A model generated the notes under the pieces. The model saw only the letters and a list, made by a program, of their open reading frames with translations, did no database searches and was not told where the DNA came from. A DNA stretch of 64,000 nucleotides from Chitinophagales bacterium. GTDB taxonomy: Bacteria > Bacteroidota > Bacteroidia > Chitinophagales > JADIYW01. The stretch spans positions 496,001 to 560,000 of the forward strand of contig JACJXT010000012.1 of assembly GCA_020636535.1 (NCBI GenBank), given 5' to 3'. Shown here in pieces: positions 26,298 through 33,923 of this stretch. How positions within the stretch are numbered: the first letter of the stretch is position 1; each line of letters opens with the position of its first letter. The position numbers and the translations under genes were made by a program.

Positions 26298-26373
26298 GAA
26301 GTGCGTAGTACTTCAATCTCATTAGAAAAAACAAAAACAAACAAAATTACAGCGTAGCTGTAAAACCTTTTTT
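26298..26373 (+). terminator. Two small hairpins and a candidate terminator after the mevalonate genes
   Basis: GAAGT / ACTTC (26298-26302, 26310-26314) and TTACAGC / GCTGTAA (26347-26353, 26357-26363) are two hairpins that share the loop-side string GCGTAG with different flanking stems. The second is followed by AACC and then six T (26368-26373), a plausible weak terminator. Confidence 0.45.
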
Positions 26374-26417
26374 AATATTATTGGTGATTTATCATTCGCT
26401 ATTAATATTTTTGTTCT

Positions 26418-28547
26418 ATGCAAAACTCAGAGCAAGAACAAATACAACAAATACATTCGTTGCTACAAAATATCAATCAAACTATAAACGAAAGCAATAG
26501 CCAAATAGTACATCAACAACTAAGCAATGCCATACAGTTTTTAGACCAAAAATATTATGTAGATGCAGCTCCAATCGTTACAGACTATCAATACGATTTG
26601 TTATTTAAGCAGTTAAAACAAATTGAAGCTCAGTTTCCAAATTTAGTGCATAGCAATTCGCCAACACAAAAAGTAGCTAACGATATAAGTAGCACATTTC
26701 AAACAGTGCAACATCTAGTACCAATGTTATCCTTAGAAAACTCTTATAATTTAGAAGATTTGATGGAGTTTGATAGAAGGGTTCATGATGCTTTGCCAAA
26801 TGCTTTTGCAATTGATTATATAGTAGAACCAAAGTTTGATGGCTCAAGTATTGCTTTAGTTTATGAAAACGACCAATTAGTTCGTGCTGCAACAAGAGGA
26901 AATGGTACAGAAGGCGATGATATTACAGAGAATGCAAAAACCATAAAAAGCATTCCAAAACAAGTCAAATTCTCGCAATACGGAATTACAAAAATAGAAT
27001 TGCGAGGCGAAGTATTACTAGAATTAAAAACATTAGAAAAACTCAATCAAGAGAGAACTTTATTAAATGAATCACTTAGAGAACAAGGCAAAAAAGAGCT
27101 AGAGTTATACAAAAATGCTAGAAATACAGCTGCTGGTTCTTTGCGATTAAAAAATCCACAAGAAGTTGCCGAAAGAAATTTAGATGCTTTTATGTATCAA
27201 ATTGGAAAAATAGAAAACCAACAAGGTGAAGACATTACGCAATTATTTAAAACACATGAAAAGAGTTTAGCTACACTACAAGAATTAGGTTTTAAAACAG
27301 CAACCAATCATTTAAAAGTGTTTAGCAATATACAAGCAGTAGAAACATTTTGTAAAGAATGGGAAGCCAAAAGAGATTCCTTTCCTTTTGATATTGATGG
27401 AATGGTAATTAAAGTCAACGACTTACAACAACAACATTTAATTGGCAGAACATCACATCATCCAAAATGGGCAATTGCATTTAAGTTTAAAGCCAAACAA
27501 GCCATTTCAAAATTATTAAAAGTCGATTATCAAGTAGGAAGAACTGGAGCAGTAACGCCAGTAGCTAAAATAAATCCAGTACAATTAATGGGTGTAGAAA
27601 TCAGTTCCATTTCGCTACACAATGAAGAGTTTATATCGAGCAAAGACATACAACTCAATGATATGGTTATTGTAGAAAGAGCTGGCGATGTAATTCCATA
27701 TATTGTTGGCGTAGATTATAGCCAACGAAACAATACTCAAATACCAATTGTTTTTCCTACACATTGCCCATCTTGTAATGACATTTTAATTAAACCAATA
27801 GAAGAAAGTGTGTGGCGATGTCAAAATGTAGCATGTCCAGCACAACAAGAAGAACATTTAATACATTTTGTTTCTAAAGGAGCGATGAATATAGATGGCA
27901 TGGGCGAAGAAATCATTAGAAAGTTCTTACAAGAAAATATTATTACAGATATTATTAGTATTTATAATATAGATTTTAATAAAGTAGCACTTTTAGATGG
28001 TTGGAAAGAAAAATCACTCAACAACTTACAACAAAGCATAGAGCAATCTAAGCAAAATGAATTATGGCGTTTAATCGTTGGATTAGGCATTCGACATGTA
28101 GGAACGGCTACTGCAAAAATGTTAGCTACACAAGTAGAAAGCTTAACGCTATTTAAAAATTGGACGATAGAGCAGTTTACGGAACTACAAGATGTTGGAC
28201 CAAAGGTTGCAGAAGGATTGCATGCTTTTTTCCAAGACGAACACAATTTAAATTTGATTCTCAAATTAAAAGATATTGGAATTAATATCAATAAAACAGA
28301 AATCATATTAGACTCTAATAAACTTAATGGAAAATCATTTTTATTTACAGGGTCACTTTCGCAATTTTCTAGAGACGAAGCCAAAAATTTAGTAGAACAA
28401 AATGGAGGTAAAAATATAAGTGCCGTAAGTAGTAAATTAGATTATTTAGTTGCTGGAGAAAAAGCTGGAAGCAAACTCAAAAAAGCAGAAAAAATAGCAA
28501 CAATTAAAGTCATTACGGAACAAGACTTTTTAGATATGATAAAATAA
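26418..28547 (+). CDS. ligA: NAD-dependent DNA ligase
   Basis: This 709-residue enzyme seals nicks in replication and repair using NAD. Domain order is canonical. A helical Ia region with YYVDAAPIVTDYQYD binds NMN. The adenylation domain has nucleophile K139 in VEPKFDGSSIAL, followed by the OB-fold. A four-cysteine zinc finger (CPSCNDILI, then CQNVACPAQ) leads to helix-hairpin-helix repeats and a C-terminal BRCT domain with NGKSFLFTGSLSQFSR. Length is slightly above the usual 670 because of a short N-terminal extension rich in Gln and Glu. The start at 26418 is the first ATG; a later one could trim the extension. It stands alone on its strand. Confidence 0.96.
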   Translation: MQNSEQEQIQQIHSLLQNINQTINESNSQIVHQQLSNAIQFLDQKYYVDAAPIVTDYQYDLLFKQLKQIEAQFPNLVHSNSPTQKVANDISSTFQTVQHLVPMLSLENSYNLEDLMEFDRRVHDALPNAFAIDYIVEPKFDGSSIALVYENDQLVRAATRGNGTEGDDITENAKTIKSIPKQVKFSQYGITKIELRGEVLLELKTLEKLNQERTLLNESLREQGKKELELYKNARNTAAGSLRLKNPQEVAERNLDAFMYQIGKIENQQGEDITQLFKTHEKSLATLQELGFKTATNHLKVFSNIQAVETFCKEWEAKRDSFPFDIDGMVIKVNDLQQQHLIGRTSHHPKWAIAFKFKAKQAISKLLKVDYQVGRTGAVTPVAKINPVQLMGVEISSISLHNEEFISSKDIQLNDMVIVERAGDVIPYIVGVDYSQRNNTQIPIVFPTHCPSCNDILIKPIEESVWRCQNVACPAQQEEHLIHFVSKGAMNIDGMGEEIIRKFLQENIITDIISIYNIDFNKVALLDGWKEKSLNNLQQSIEQSKQNELWRLIVGLGIRHVGTATAKMLATQVESLTLFKNWTIEQFTELQDVGPKVAEGLHAFFQDEHNLNLILKLKDIGININKTEIILDSNKLNGKSFLFTGSLSQFSRDEAKNLVEQNGGKNISAVSSKLDYLVAGEKAGSKLKKAEKIATIKVITEQDFLDMIK

Positions 28548-28734
28548 AAAAAATTTGCCAGTATACATAGGATAAATGAATTTTTCAAGAAAAGCGTTTT
28601 AACAAGATTAAGAATAAATTTGTAATTTAACACAATGTCTTTTCTATATAACGAGATAGAAATAATACCTTTTTGTCGTCATTCTATTCTTTCGCTCTTT
28701 CGTCATAATATAAAACCAACGCTTCTTTCATAAA

Positions 28735-30810
28735 TTAGTTTTCATTTTCATTGGCATAGTCTTTCCAATAATTATATAATACTTGCTGACTTTGGTTCGG
28801 TGCTAAATTATTTTGTACTATTTCGTTCTGTTCGTTTTTGTCTAAAATTCTAGCTTTAATATTATCTTCCCATTGTTTGTCGAGCGTAATTTGTAGTTGC
28901 TGTTTAATCGTTTCATCATAAACAGGACAAATTACCTCCACTCTAAAATCTAAGTTTCTAGACATTAAATCTGCAGAACCAAAATAGTATTCTTTGTCAC
29001 CAGCATTTTCAAAAATAAAAATTCTGCTATGTTCTAAAAATTTATCAATAATACTAATAGCTTGTATGTTTTCACTAAAATTTGGCAACTGCGGAATCAA
29101 AGAACAAATTCCTCGTACTATTAATTTAATTTGTACACCTGCTTTACTTGCCTGATACAGTTTTGTTATCATTTCTTCATCTACCAAACTATTCATCTTC
29201 ATAAAAATTGTAGCAGGTTTACCATTTTTTGCATTTCTTATTTCTCTGTTGATGAGTTGAATGAGTCGATTTCTTAAATTAAAAGGAGCAACGAGCAGTC
29301 GATGAAACTTTGGAATGACATAATTGCGTTCAAAGAAATCGAATAACATTCTTGCTTCTCTAGTAAGCAACTGATTAGCAGTAAACATAGTACAATCGGT
29401 ATAAATTCTAGCCGTTTTTTCGTGCATATTGCCAGTACCAATTGATGCATAATAAATTTTTTGTCCTTTTTCTCTTCTAGTAATCAAACACAACTTAGAG
29501 TGAACTTTCAAACCATTAATTCCAGTAATTACTTTTGCACCAGCATCTCTTAAAATATTTGCCCATTTGATGTTGGCTGCTTCATCAAATCGTGCTTTTA
29601 GTTCTATAAAAACAGTTACATCTTTTCCGTTTTGTAATGCAGTAATGAGCGATTTGATGACATTAGATTGCGATGCTAAACGATACAGCGTAATTCTTAT
29701 GTGTGAAACTTTTGGATCTATGGCTGCTTCTCGCAATAAATCTAAAAAATAATCGAATGGGTGATATGGAAAATATAATAATATATCTTTTTGTTGAAGT
29801 GTGTCTAAAATGCTTTTAATATTTTCTAAGTCTGGCTGTTTTACTTGTGGTTCGTATTGATAAACTAAATCTGCTTTATCTAAATCTGGAAAACGCATAA
29901 AGTCTTTAAAGTTGTGATATCTTGCACCAGGAAATATTTCGGTTTTTTTATCCAAACTCATTTTTTTAATCAAAAACAACAATAAGTCTTTTGGCATTTG
30001 TTCATCGTACAAGAAACGAAGTGCTTCTGCAGAAACTCGTTTTTTTAAACTGCGTTTCATGGCATCTAAAATAGAAGTCGATACATCATTATCTATATCA
30101 AGTTCTGCATTTCTAGTGAACTTAAAAGTATATGCTTCTATTGTGTTAAAATCATATATTTTAAAAATATCTTTTAAGTTGTATCTTATTACATCATCTA
30201 AAAACATGACAAAAGTTTTACCATCTTCTTGCTTTGGCAAAACATAAAACCTAGACATACTATTTGCTGGAATTTCTAACAATGCGTGTTTTATATTGGT
30301 TTTTATTTTCTTTTTTTGATTAAAAAACCAAATAGCTAAGTAAATACTAGAATCATTTAGTATAGGAAATTTACTGTATTTATCTAGAATAATTGGAAAT
30401 AAATCTAATTTAAGTTTAGAGTTGTAAAATAATTTTACGGCTTCTCCTTGTTCTTCTGTTAGATGTTTTTCATCTATAATAAATATATTTTCTTTTTCTA
30501 AATCTATTAAAATATTATTAAAACAAGCATTATATCTTTTTTGCAACTCTTTTATCTTGTTTTGAATTTGTTGCATAATTAATGCAGGATCTTCTGGTAT
30601 TTTACGCTGACTGCTTTTACTTAACGACATTAAGTTTTTTATAGTAGCAACTCGAACTCTAAAAAACTCATCTAAATTATTAGAAAAAATACCTAAAAAC
30701 TTTAATCTTTCTACAACAGGAACTGCTTTAGACTCTGCTTCTTGCAATACGCGTTCATTAAAAGACAACCAACTCAACTCTCGGTTTATAATAGGTATTT
30801 CGTTCTTCAT
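28735..30810 (-). CDS. ppk1: Polyphosphate kinase 1
   Basis: This 691-residue enzyme polymerises the gamma-phosphate of ATP into inorganic polyphosphate, and can run in reverse. The N-terminus INRELSWLSFNERVLQEA and NNLDEFFRVRVA are diagnostic. The C-terminal phospholipase-D-like catalytic half includes YHPFDYFLDLLREAA, LKARFDEAANIKWA, GLKVHSKLCLITRR (phosphoacceptor histidine) and GTGNMHEKTARIYTD. Full length. The ATG at 30810 is preceded on its strand by TATCTTTA five bases away, suggesting a near-leaderless mRNA. It is convergent with ligA. A PhoB-like regulator is encoded 20 kb away, but no link is visible. Confidence 0.96.
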   Translation of the reverse strand: MKNEIPIINRELSWLSFNERVLQEAESKAVPVVERLKFLGIFSNNLDEFFRVRVATIKNLMSLSKSSQRKIPEDPALIMQQIQNKIKELQKRYNACFNNILIDLEKENIFIIDEKHLTEEQGEAVKLFYNSKLKLDLFPIILDKYSKFPILNDSSIYLAIWFFNQKKKIKTNIKHALLEIPANSMSRFYVLPKQEDGKTFVMFLDDVIRYNLKDIFKIYDFNTIEAYTFKFTRNAELDIDNDVSTSILDAMKRSLKKRVSAEALRFLYDEQMPKDLLLFLIKKMSLDKKTEIFPGARYHNFKDFMRFPDLDKADLVYQYEPQVKQPDLENIKSILDTLQQKDILLYFPYHPFDYFLDLLREAAIDPKVSHIRITLYRLASQSNVIKSLITALQNGKDVTVFIELKARFDEAANIKWANILRDAGAKVITGINGLKVHSKLCLITRREKGQKIYYASIGTGNMHEKTARIYTDCTMFTANQLLTREARMLFDFFERNYVIPKFHRLLVAPFNLRNRLIQLINREIRNAKNGKPATIFMKMNSLVDEEMITKLYQASKAGVQIKLIVRGICSLIPQLPNFSENIQAISIIDKFLEHSRIFIFENAGDKEYYFGSADLMSRNLDFRVEVICPVYDETIKQQLQITLDKQWEDNIKARILDKNEQNEIVQNNLAPNQSQQVLYNYWKDYANENEN

Positions 30811-30815
30811 TTGGT

Positions 30816-30823
30816 TAAAGATA
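30816..30823 (-). promoter_or_regulatory. Promoter -7 element TATCTTTA of ppk1
   Basis: On the minus strand TATCTTTA is followed by ACCAA and the ATG at 30810. Confidence 0.5.
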
Positions 30824-30928
30824 GTACTTCGCTCTCTGAAATAAAATAGTGTTAAGTATATTTAAGTATGAACTTTTTTAAAAGAGATATTGTTACTACT
30901 AGTAAATATTAATTACCTTTAAAAAATA

Positions 30929-31114
30929 ATGGCAACTGCTCTAAAATTTATAATCTTATTTTTAATTGCTTACAAAGTCTTTAGTTTATTGCTGAATAAT
31001 AATCAGCAAAAAGTAAATACCAAAGAAAAACAACAGTTTAAACAAACAACCACTACCGAAAGTAAAACACATTACGAAGATGCCGAATTTATAGACTACG
31101 AAGAAGTAAAATAA
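30929..31114 (+). CDS. Small single-pass membrane protein (DUF4834-like)
   Basis: This 61-residue protein has one N-terminal membrane helix (about residues 4-22, LKFIILFLIAYKVFSLLL), a charged Gln/Lys-rich middle and an acidic end, EDAEFIDYEEVK. The layout and the acidic tyrosine-containing tail resemble the small Bacteroidota family called DUF4834, whose function is unknown. It lies 45 bases upstream of metF, on the same strand. metF has its own promoter. The coding call is supported by the clean membrane helix and by composition. The family name is from memory. Confidence 0.6.
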   Translation: MATALKFIILFLIAYKVFSLLLNNNQQKVNTKEKQQFKQTTTTESKTHYEDAEFIDYEEVK

Positions 31115-31141
31115 GCAATCGTTAAATTTAAAACTTATATT

Positions 31142-31149
31142 TACCTTTG
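31142..31149 (+). promoter_or_regulatory. Promoter -7 element TACCTTTG of metF
   Basis: TACCTTTG matches TAnnTTTG exactly and ends nine bases before the metF ATG at 31159. An upstream TTG codon (31147) overlaps this element and so is not a likely start. Confidence 0.55.
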
Positions 31150-31158
31150 TACCAAATT

Positions 31159-32115
31159 ATGAAGGTAACAGAAATATTAGCTGAAAACAAAAACAGCAAT
31201 TTAGTTTCGTTTGAGATACTTCCGCCAATAAAAGGACGAAGCATTGAATCTATCACTAAAGTATTAGATCCATTAATGGAGTTTAAACCACCGTTTATTG
31301 ATGTAACTTATCATAGAGAAGAGTTTGAATACAAACAAACAGCTAGTGGTTATTTTGAAAAAATTGCTGTAAGAAAACGACCAGGTACTGTTGGTATTTG
31401 TGCTGCTATTAAATACAGATATAATGTAGAAGCAGTTCCACATTTAATTTGTGGAGGATTTACCAAAGAAGAAACTGAAAATGCCTTGATAGATTTAGGT
31501 TTTTTAGGCATTCAAAATGTATTGGCTTTAAGAGGTGATGCTAGAAAATTGGAAAAAAAGTTTGTACCAGAAAAAGAAGGTCATGCTTATGCTGTTGATT
31601 TAGTAAAACAGTTGGCTAAAATGAACAATGGGAAATATCTAGACAACGATTTAATTAATGCGGTAAAAACAGATTTTTGTATTGGTGTAGCAGGATATCC
31701 AGAAAAACATTTTGAAGCAGCAAACTACGAGCAAGATTTACACTATTTAAAAGAAAAAATAGATGCTGGTGGCGATTATATTGTTACACAAATGTTTTTT
31801 GATAATGAACGCTATTTTGAGTTTGTAAAAGACTGTAGAGCTATTGGAATTAATGTACCAATTATTCCAGGAATAAAACCAATTACAAGAATGTCGCAAC
31901 TCAATATGATACCTTCTACATTCTTTATTGATTTACCAGACGACCTTGTTGCCAACATAAAAAAAGCAAAAACAGACGAAGAAGTAAAACAAATAGGCAT
32001 AGAGTGGTGTATAGCACAAAGTAAGTCATTAATAAAATTTGGCGTACCTTGTTTACATTATTATACTATGGGCGATGTTAAAACCATTAGCAAAATATGT
32101 AAATCTGTATTATAA
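31159..32115 (+). CDS. metF: Methylenetetrahydrofolate reductase
   Basis: This 318-residue flavoprotein reduces 5,10-methylene-THF to 5-methyl-THF for methionine synthesis. The TIM-barrel family features are present: VSFEILPPIKGRS at the N-terminus (catalytic Glu), FIDVTYHREE, ALRGDARK near 135, IGVAGYPEKHFEA and YIVTQMFFDNERYF. The ATG at 31159 is preferred because the longer frame begins within the promoter element. It is followed after 11 bases by a DoxX-like gene, possibly co-transcribed. No S-box or similar riboswitch is possible in so short a leader. Confidence 0.94.
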   Translation: MKVTEILAENKNSNLVSFEILPPIKGRSIESITKVLDPLMEFKPPFIDVTYHREEFEYKQTASGYFEKIAVRKRPGTVGICAAIKYRYNVEAVPHLICGGFTKEETENALIDLGFLGIQNVLALRGDARKLEKKFVPEKEGHAYAVDLVKQLAKMNNGKYLDNDLINAVKTDFCIGVAGYPEKHFEAANYEQDLHYLKEKIDAGGDYIVTQMFFDNERYFEFVKDCRAIGINVPIIPGIKPITRMSQLNMIPSTFFIDLPDDLVANIKKAKTDEEVKQIGIEWCIAQSKSLIKFGVPCLHYYTMGDVKTISKICKSVL

Positions 32116-32126
32116 AAATATATTTT

Positions 32127-32525
32127 ATGAAAAAATTTGATAAAGACTTAGGACTATTAATCATTCGATTAGGAATTGGTATTGCATTTATGATTCATGG
32201 CTATCCAAAAATTACTGGTGGTACTGAAACATGGACACAAATTGGTGCAGCTATGGGAAACATAGGCATTAATTTTGCTCCAACATTTTGGGGATTTATG
32301 GCTGCTTTTGCTGAGTTTGCTGGTGGTTTATTGTTAATACTTGGTTTTTTATTTAGACCTGCTGCTGCTATGCTAGTATTTACTATGATTATAGCTATGA
32401 TTATGCATATTAGTAAAGGCGATGGTTTTGGTGGATATTCGCACGCTTTAGAAAGTGGTATTGTGTTCTTAGGATTATTAGTAAGTGGTCCAGGAAAATA
32501 TGCACTTAAAATAAGTAAAAGGTAG
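32127..32525 (+). CDS. DoxX-family membrane protein
   Basis: This 132-residue protein has four predicted membrane helices (about 8-28, 48-70, 75-97 and 105-125). The N-terminus LGLLIIRLGIGIAFMIHGYPK matches DoxX/DUF417-like small inner-membrane proteins. GGLLLILGFLFRPAAAMLV is the conserved second and third helix region. DoxX proteins have been linked to redox reactions or oxidative-stress complexes, but the function here is unknown. It lies 11 bases downstream of metF. Confidence 0.8.
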   Translation: MKKFDKDLGLLIIRLGIGIAFMIHGYPKITGGTETWTQIGAAMGNIGINFAPTFWGFMAAFAEFAGGLLLILGFLFRPAAAMLVFTMIIAMIMHISKGDGFGGYSHALESGIVFLGLLVSGPGKYALKISKR

Positions 32526-32622
32526 TAAGTACTTTTTCTATTCGTGAGTATAACAAAGAAAAGCAAAGTAGACCATTTTCTTTTATTAGTTTCTTGTTTT
32601 TTTATATTCTAATATTCCACTC

Positions 32623-32985
32623 ATGACACATAAAGAAATAGCTGTTACTTTTTTACAATTGGTTGGCTTCGGTAAAGTAAAAGCAGCTTTCGACCAATTT
32701 GTTGCTGATGATTTCATACATCACAACCAATATTTTGAAGGCAATAGAAGTGCTTTGCAAAATGCTATGGAAGCAGCTCATTTACAACATCCAAACAATT
32801 TATTAGAAACCAAATATGTTTACGAAGACCAAAACACAGTAATTGCACATTCTCTAGTTAAAAAAGAAGATATGGATATTGCTGTAGTACATATCTTTCG
32901 TTTTGAAAATGATAAGATTGTAGAACTGTGGGATTTAGGTCAAGTCATTGAAAAAAACGCACCAAACAAAAATGGTTTGTTTTAA
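32623..32985 (+). CDS. NTF2-like / SnoaL-like small protein
   Basis: This 120-residue protein has the cone-shaped NTF2-like pattern: helix KEIAVTFLQLVGFGKVKAAF, then DDFIHHNQYFEGNRSALQNAM, then strands DQNTVIAHSLVKK, DIAVVHIFRFENDKIVELWD. Histidines at about 31-32 and the acidic ends of the strands could line a pocket. Such proteins act as isomerases, hydrolases or binding modules, and no specific activity can be given. It stands alone on its strand with its 3' end facing the anti-sigma gene. Confidence 0.7.
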   Translation: MTHKEIAVTFLQLVGFGKVKAAFDQFVADDFIHHNQYFEGNRSALQNAMEAAHLQHPNNLLETKYVYEDQNTVIAHSLVKKEDMDIAVVHIFRFENDKIVELWDLGQVIEKNAPNKNGLF

Positions 32986-33018
32986 TATATAAAAATTAAA
33001 ACATCACGCTTTCCAAAA

Positions 33019-33270
33019 TCACGCCAAACCTCTAATTGCATTCAGCACATTATCTTTTAATGTATCTGAACATCTTGTGCTTGACTTACATTTATGTAAC
33101 TGTGTTTTGTATGCTGTTTGATTTTGATAATATTGTTTACAAACAGGACATTGTTCTATTTCGTTCAAAATTTCTTGATTGCTCTGTTCTGCTGTAACAA
33201 CATGGTCTAATAATAAATCAATGGCTTGTTGCCATTCCTTACAACTATGTGCTTGCTCTTGTTTTCTCAT
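33019..33270 (-). CDS. Small cysteine-rich anti-sigma-factor-like protein
   Basis: This 83-residue protein starts inside the stop of the ECF sigma gene (ATGA overlap at 33267-33270). It carries CPVC in EQCPVCKQYY, with further cysteines in CKSSTRCSD. This is the zinc-binding anti-sigma (ZAS-like) arrangement. The usual histidine four residues before the first cysteine is a glutamate here, so the zinc site is atypical or uses another ligand. No membrane helix is present, so it is a soluble regulator, possibly redox-sensitive. The role is inferred mainly from coupling to the sigma gene. Confidence 0.65.
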   Translation of the reverse strand: MRKQEQAHSCKEWQQAIDLLLDHVVTAEQSNQEILNEIEQCPVCKQYYQNQTAYKTQLHKCKSSTRCSDTLKDNVLNAIRGLA

Positions 33271-33815
33271 AACTTTTCTGTTTTAAAACCTAAAGAATTG
33301 GCATAGTTTTTTAGTTTTATCTGTAGTTCTTTTCTTGCTCTGTGTAATCTCGAACGCACTGTTCCAATTGGTATATCTGCAATTGCAGCAATTTCTTCGT
33401 AACTAAAGTCTTCCATATCACACAATAAAATCACTTCTCTAAATTCTTCTTTCAACTCATCTAAAGCTACAGTCATTTCATCACCCAAAAACTGATGATA
33501 GTCTTCTAAATCTGTATCTAACCAAACAGTATCATTACTTTCTTTTATAATATAATCTTCGTAATCAACAATACTCGGACTCGCTTTTTGTTTTCTATAT
33601 TGATTGATGAACGAGTTCTTTAAAATAGTAAACATCCACGCTTTTGCATTAGTGCCTTTATCAAATTGGTCTATTGATTTAAACACTTTTATCAAAGTTT
33701 CCTGTACTAAGTCTTCTGCATTGGCTTGTTGCAAAGTAAGATGATAAGCATAATTATATAAATCATCTGCAAGAGGCATAAATGTTTGTTCAAAATATTG
33801 AACTTTGTTTGTCAT
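33267..33815 (-). CDS. ECF-type RNA polymerase sigma factor
   Basis: This 182-residue sigma factor has region 2 (YNYAYHLTLQQANAEDLVQE, AWMFTILKNSFINQYRK) and region 4 (FREVILLCDMEDFSYEEIAA, IGTVRSRLHRARKEL), with no regions 1 or 3. An acidic linker of about 40 residues connects them. Start ATG 33815 begins the conserved N-terminus. Two in-frame ATGs further up (33827, 33842) are possible, but 33842 overlaps a promoter-like TACTTTTA. The next gene, overlapping by four bases, is a cysteine-rich anti-sigma candidate, so this is probably a stress-responsive SigW/RpoE-like pair. Target promoters unknown. Confidence 0.9.
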   Translation of the reverse strand: MTNKVQYFEQTFMPLADDLYNYAYHLTLQQANAEDLVQETLIKVFKSIDQFDKGTNAKAWMFTILKNSFINQYRKQKASPSIVDYEDYIIKESNDTVWLDTDLEDYHQFLGDEMTVALDELKEEFREVILLCDMEDFSYEEIAAIADIPIGTVRSRLHRARKELQIKLKNYANSLGFKTEKL

Positions 33816-33923
33816 AATTGCAGGCATTTCCACTACAACCATAAAAGTAAATTAATTTTAATAGAATAAACCTTATTTTTATCAAAAAAGTTCCATTTAA
33901 AATTGACCTACAAGAAATTTCTA

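Noticed and set aside
27962..28384. Minus-strand 140-codon frame inside ligA
   Set aside because: It lies opposite conserved ligase domains; its Ser/Cys-rich translation has no recognisable domain.
28548..28734. Gap between ligA and ppk1 checked for an RNA gene or small protein
   Set aside because: It holds only a loose GTCGTCATTC…TTTCGTCAT string that may be a decayed dispersed repeat; no hairpin with a T run and no coding frame was found.
32201..32566. Minus-strand 121-codon frame opposite the DoxX-like gene
   Set aside because: The plus strand encodes a clean four-helix DoxX protein. The opposite frame is a proline/isoleucine-rich mirror of it.
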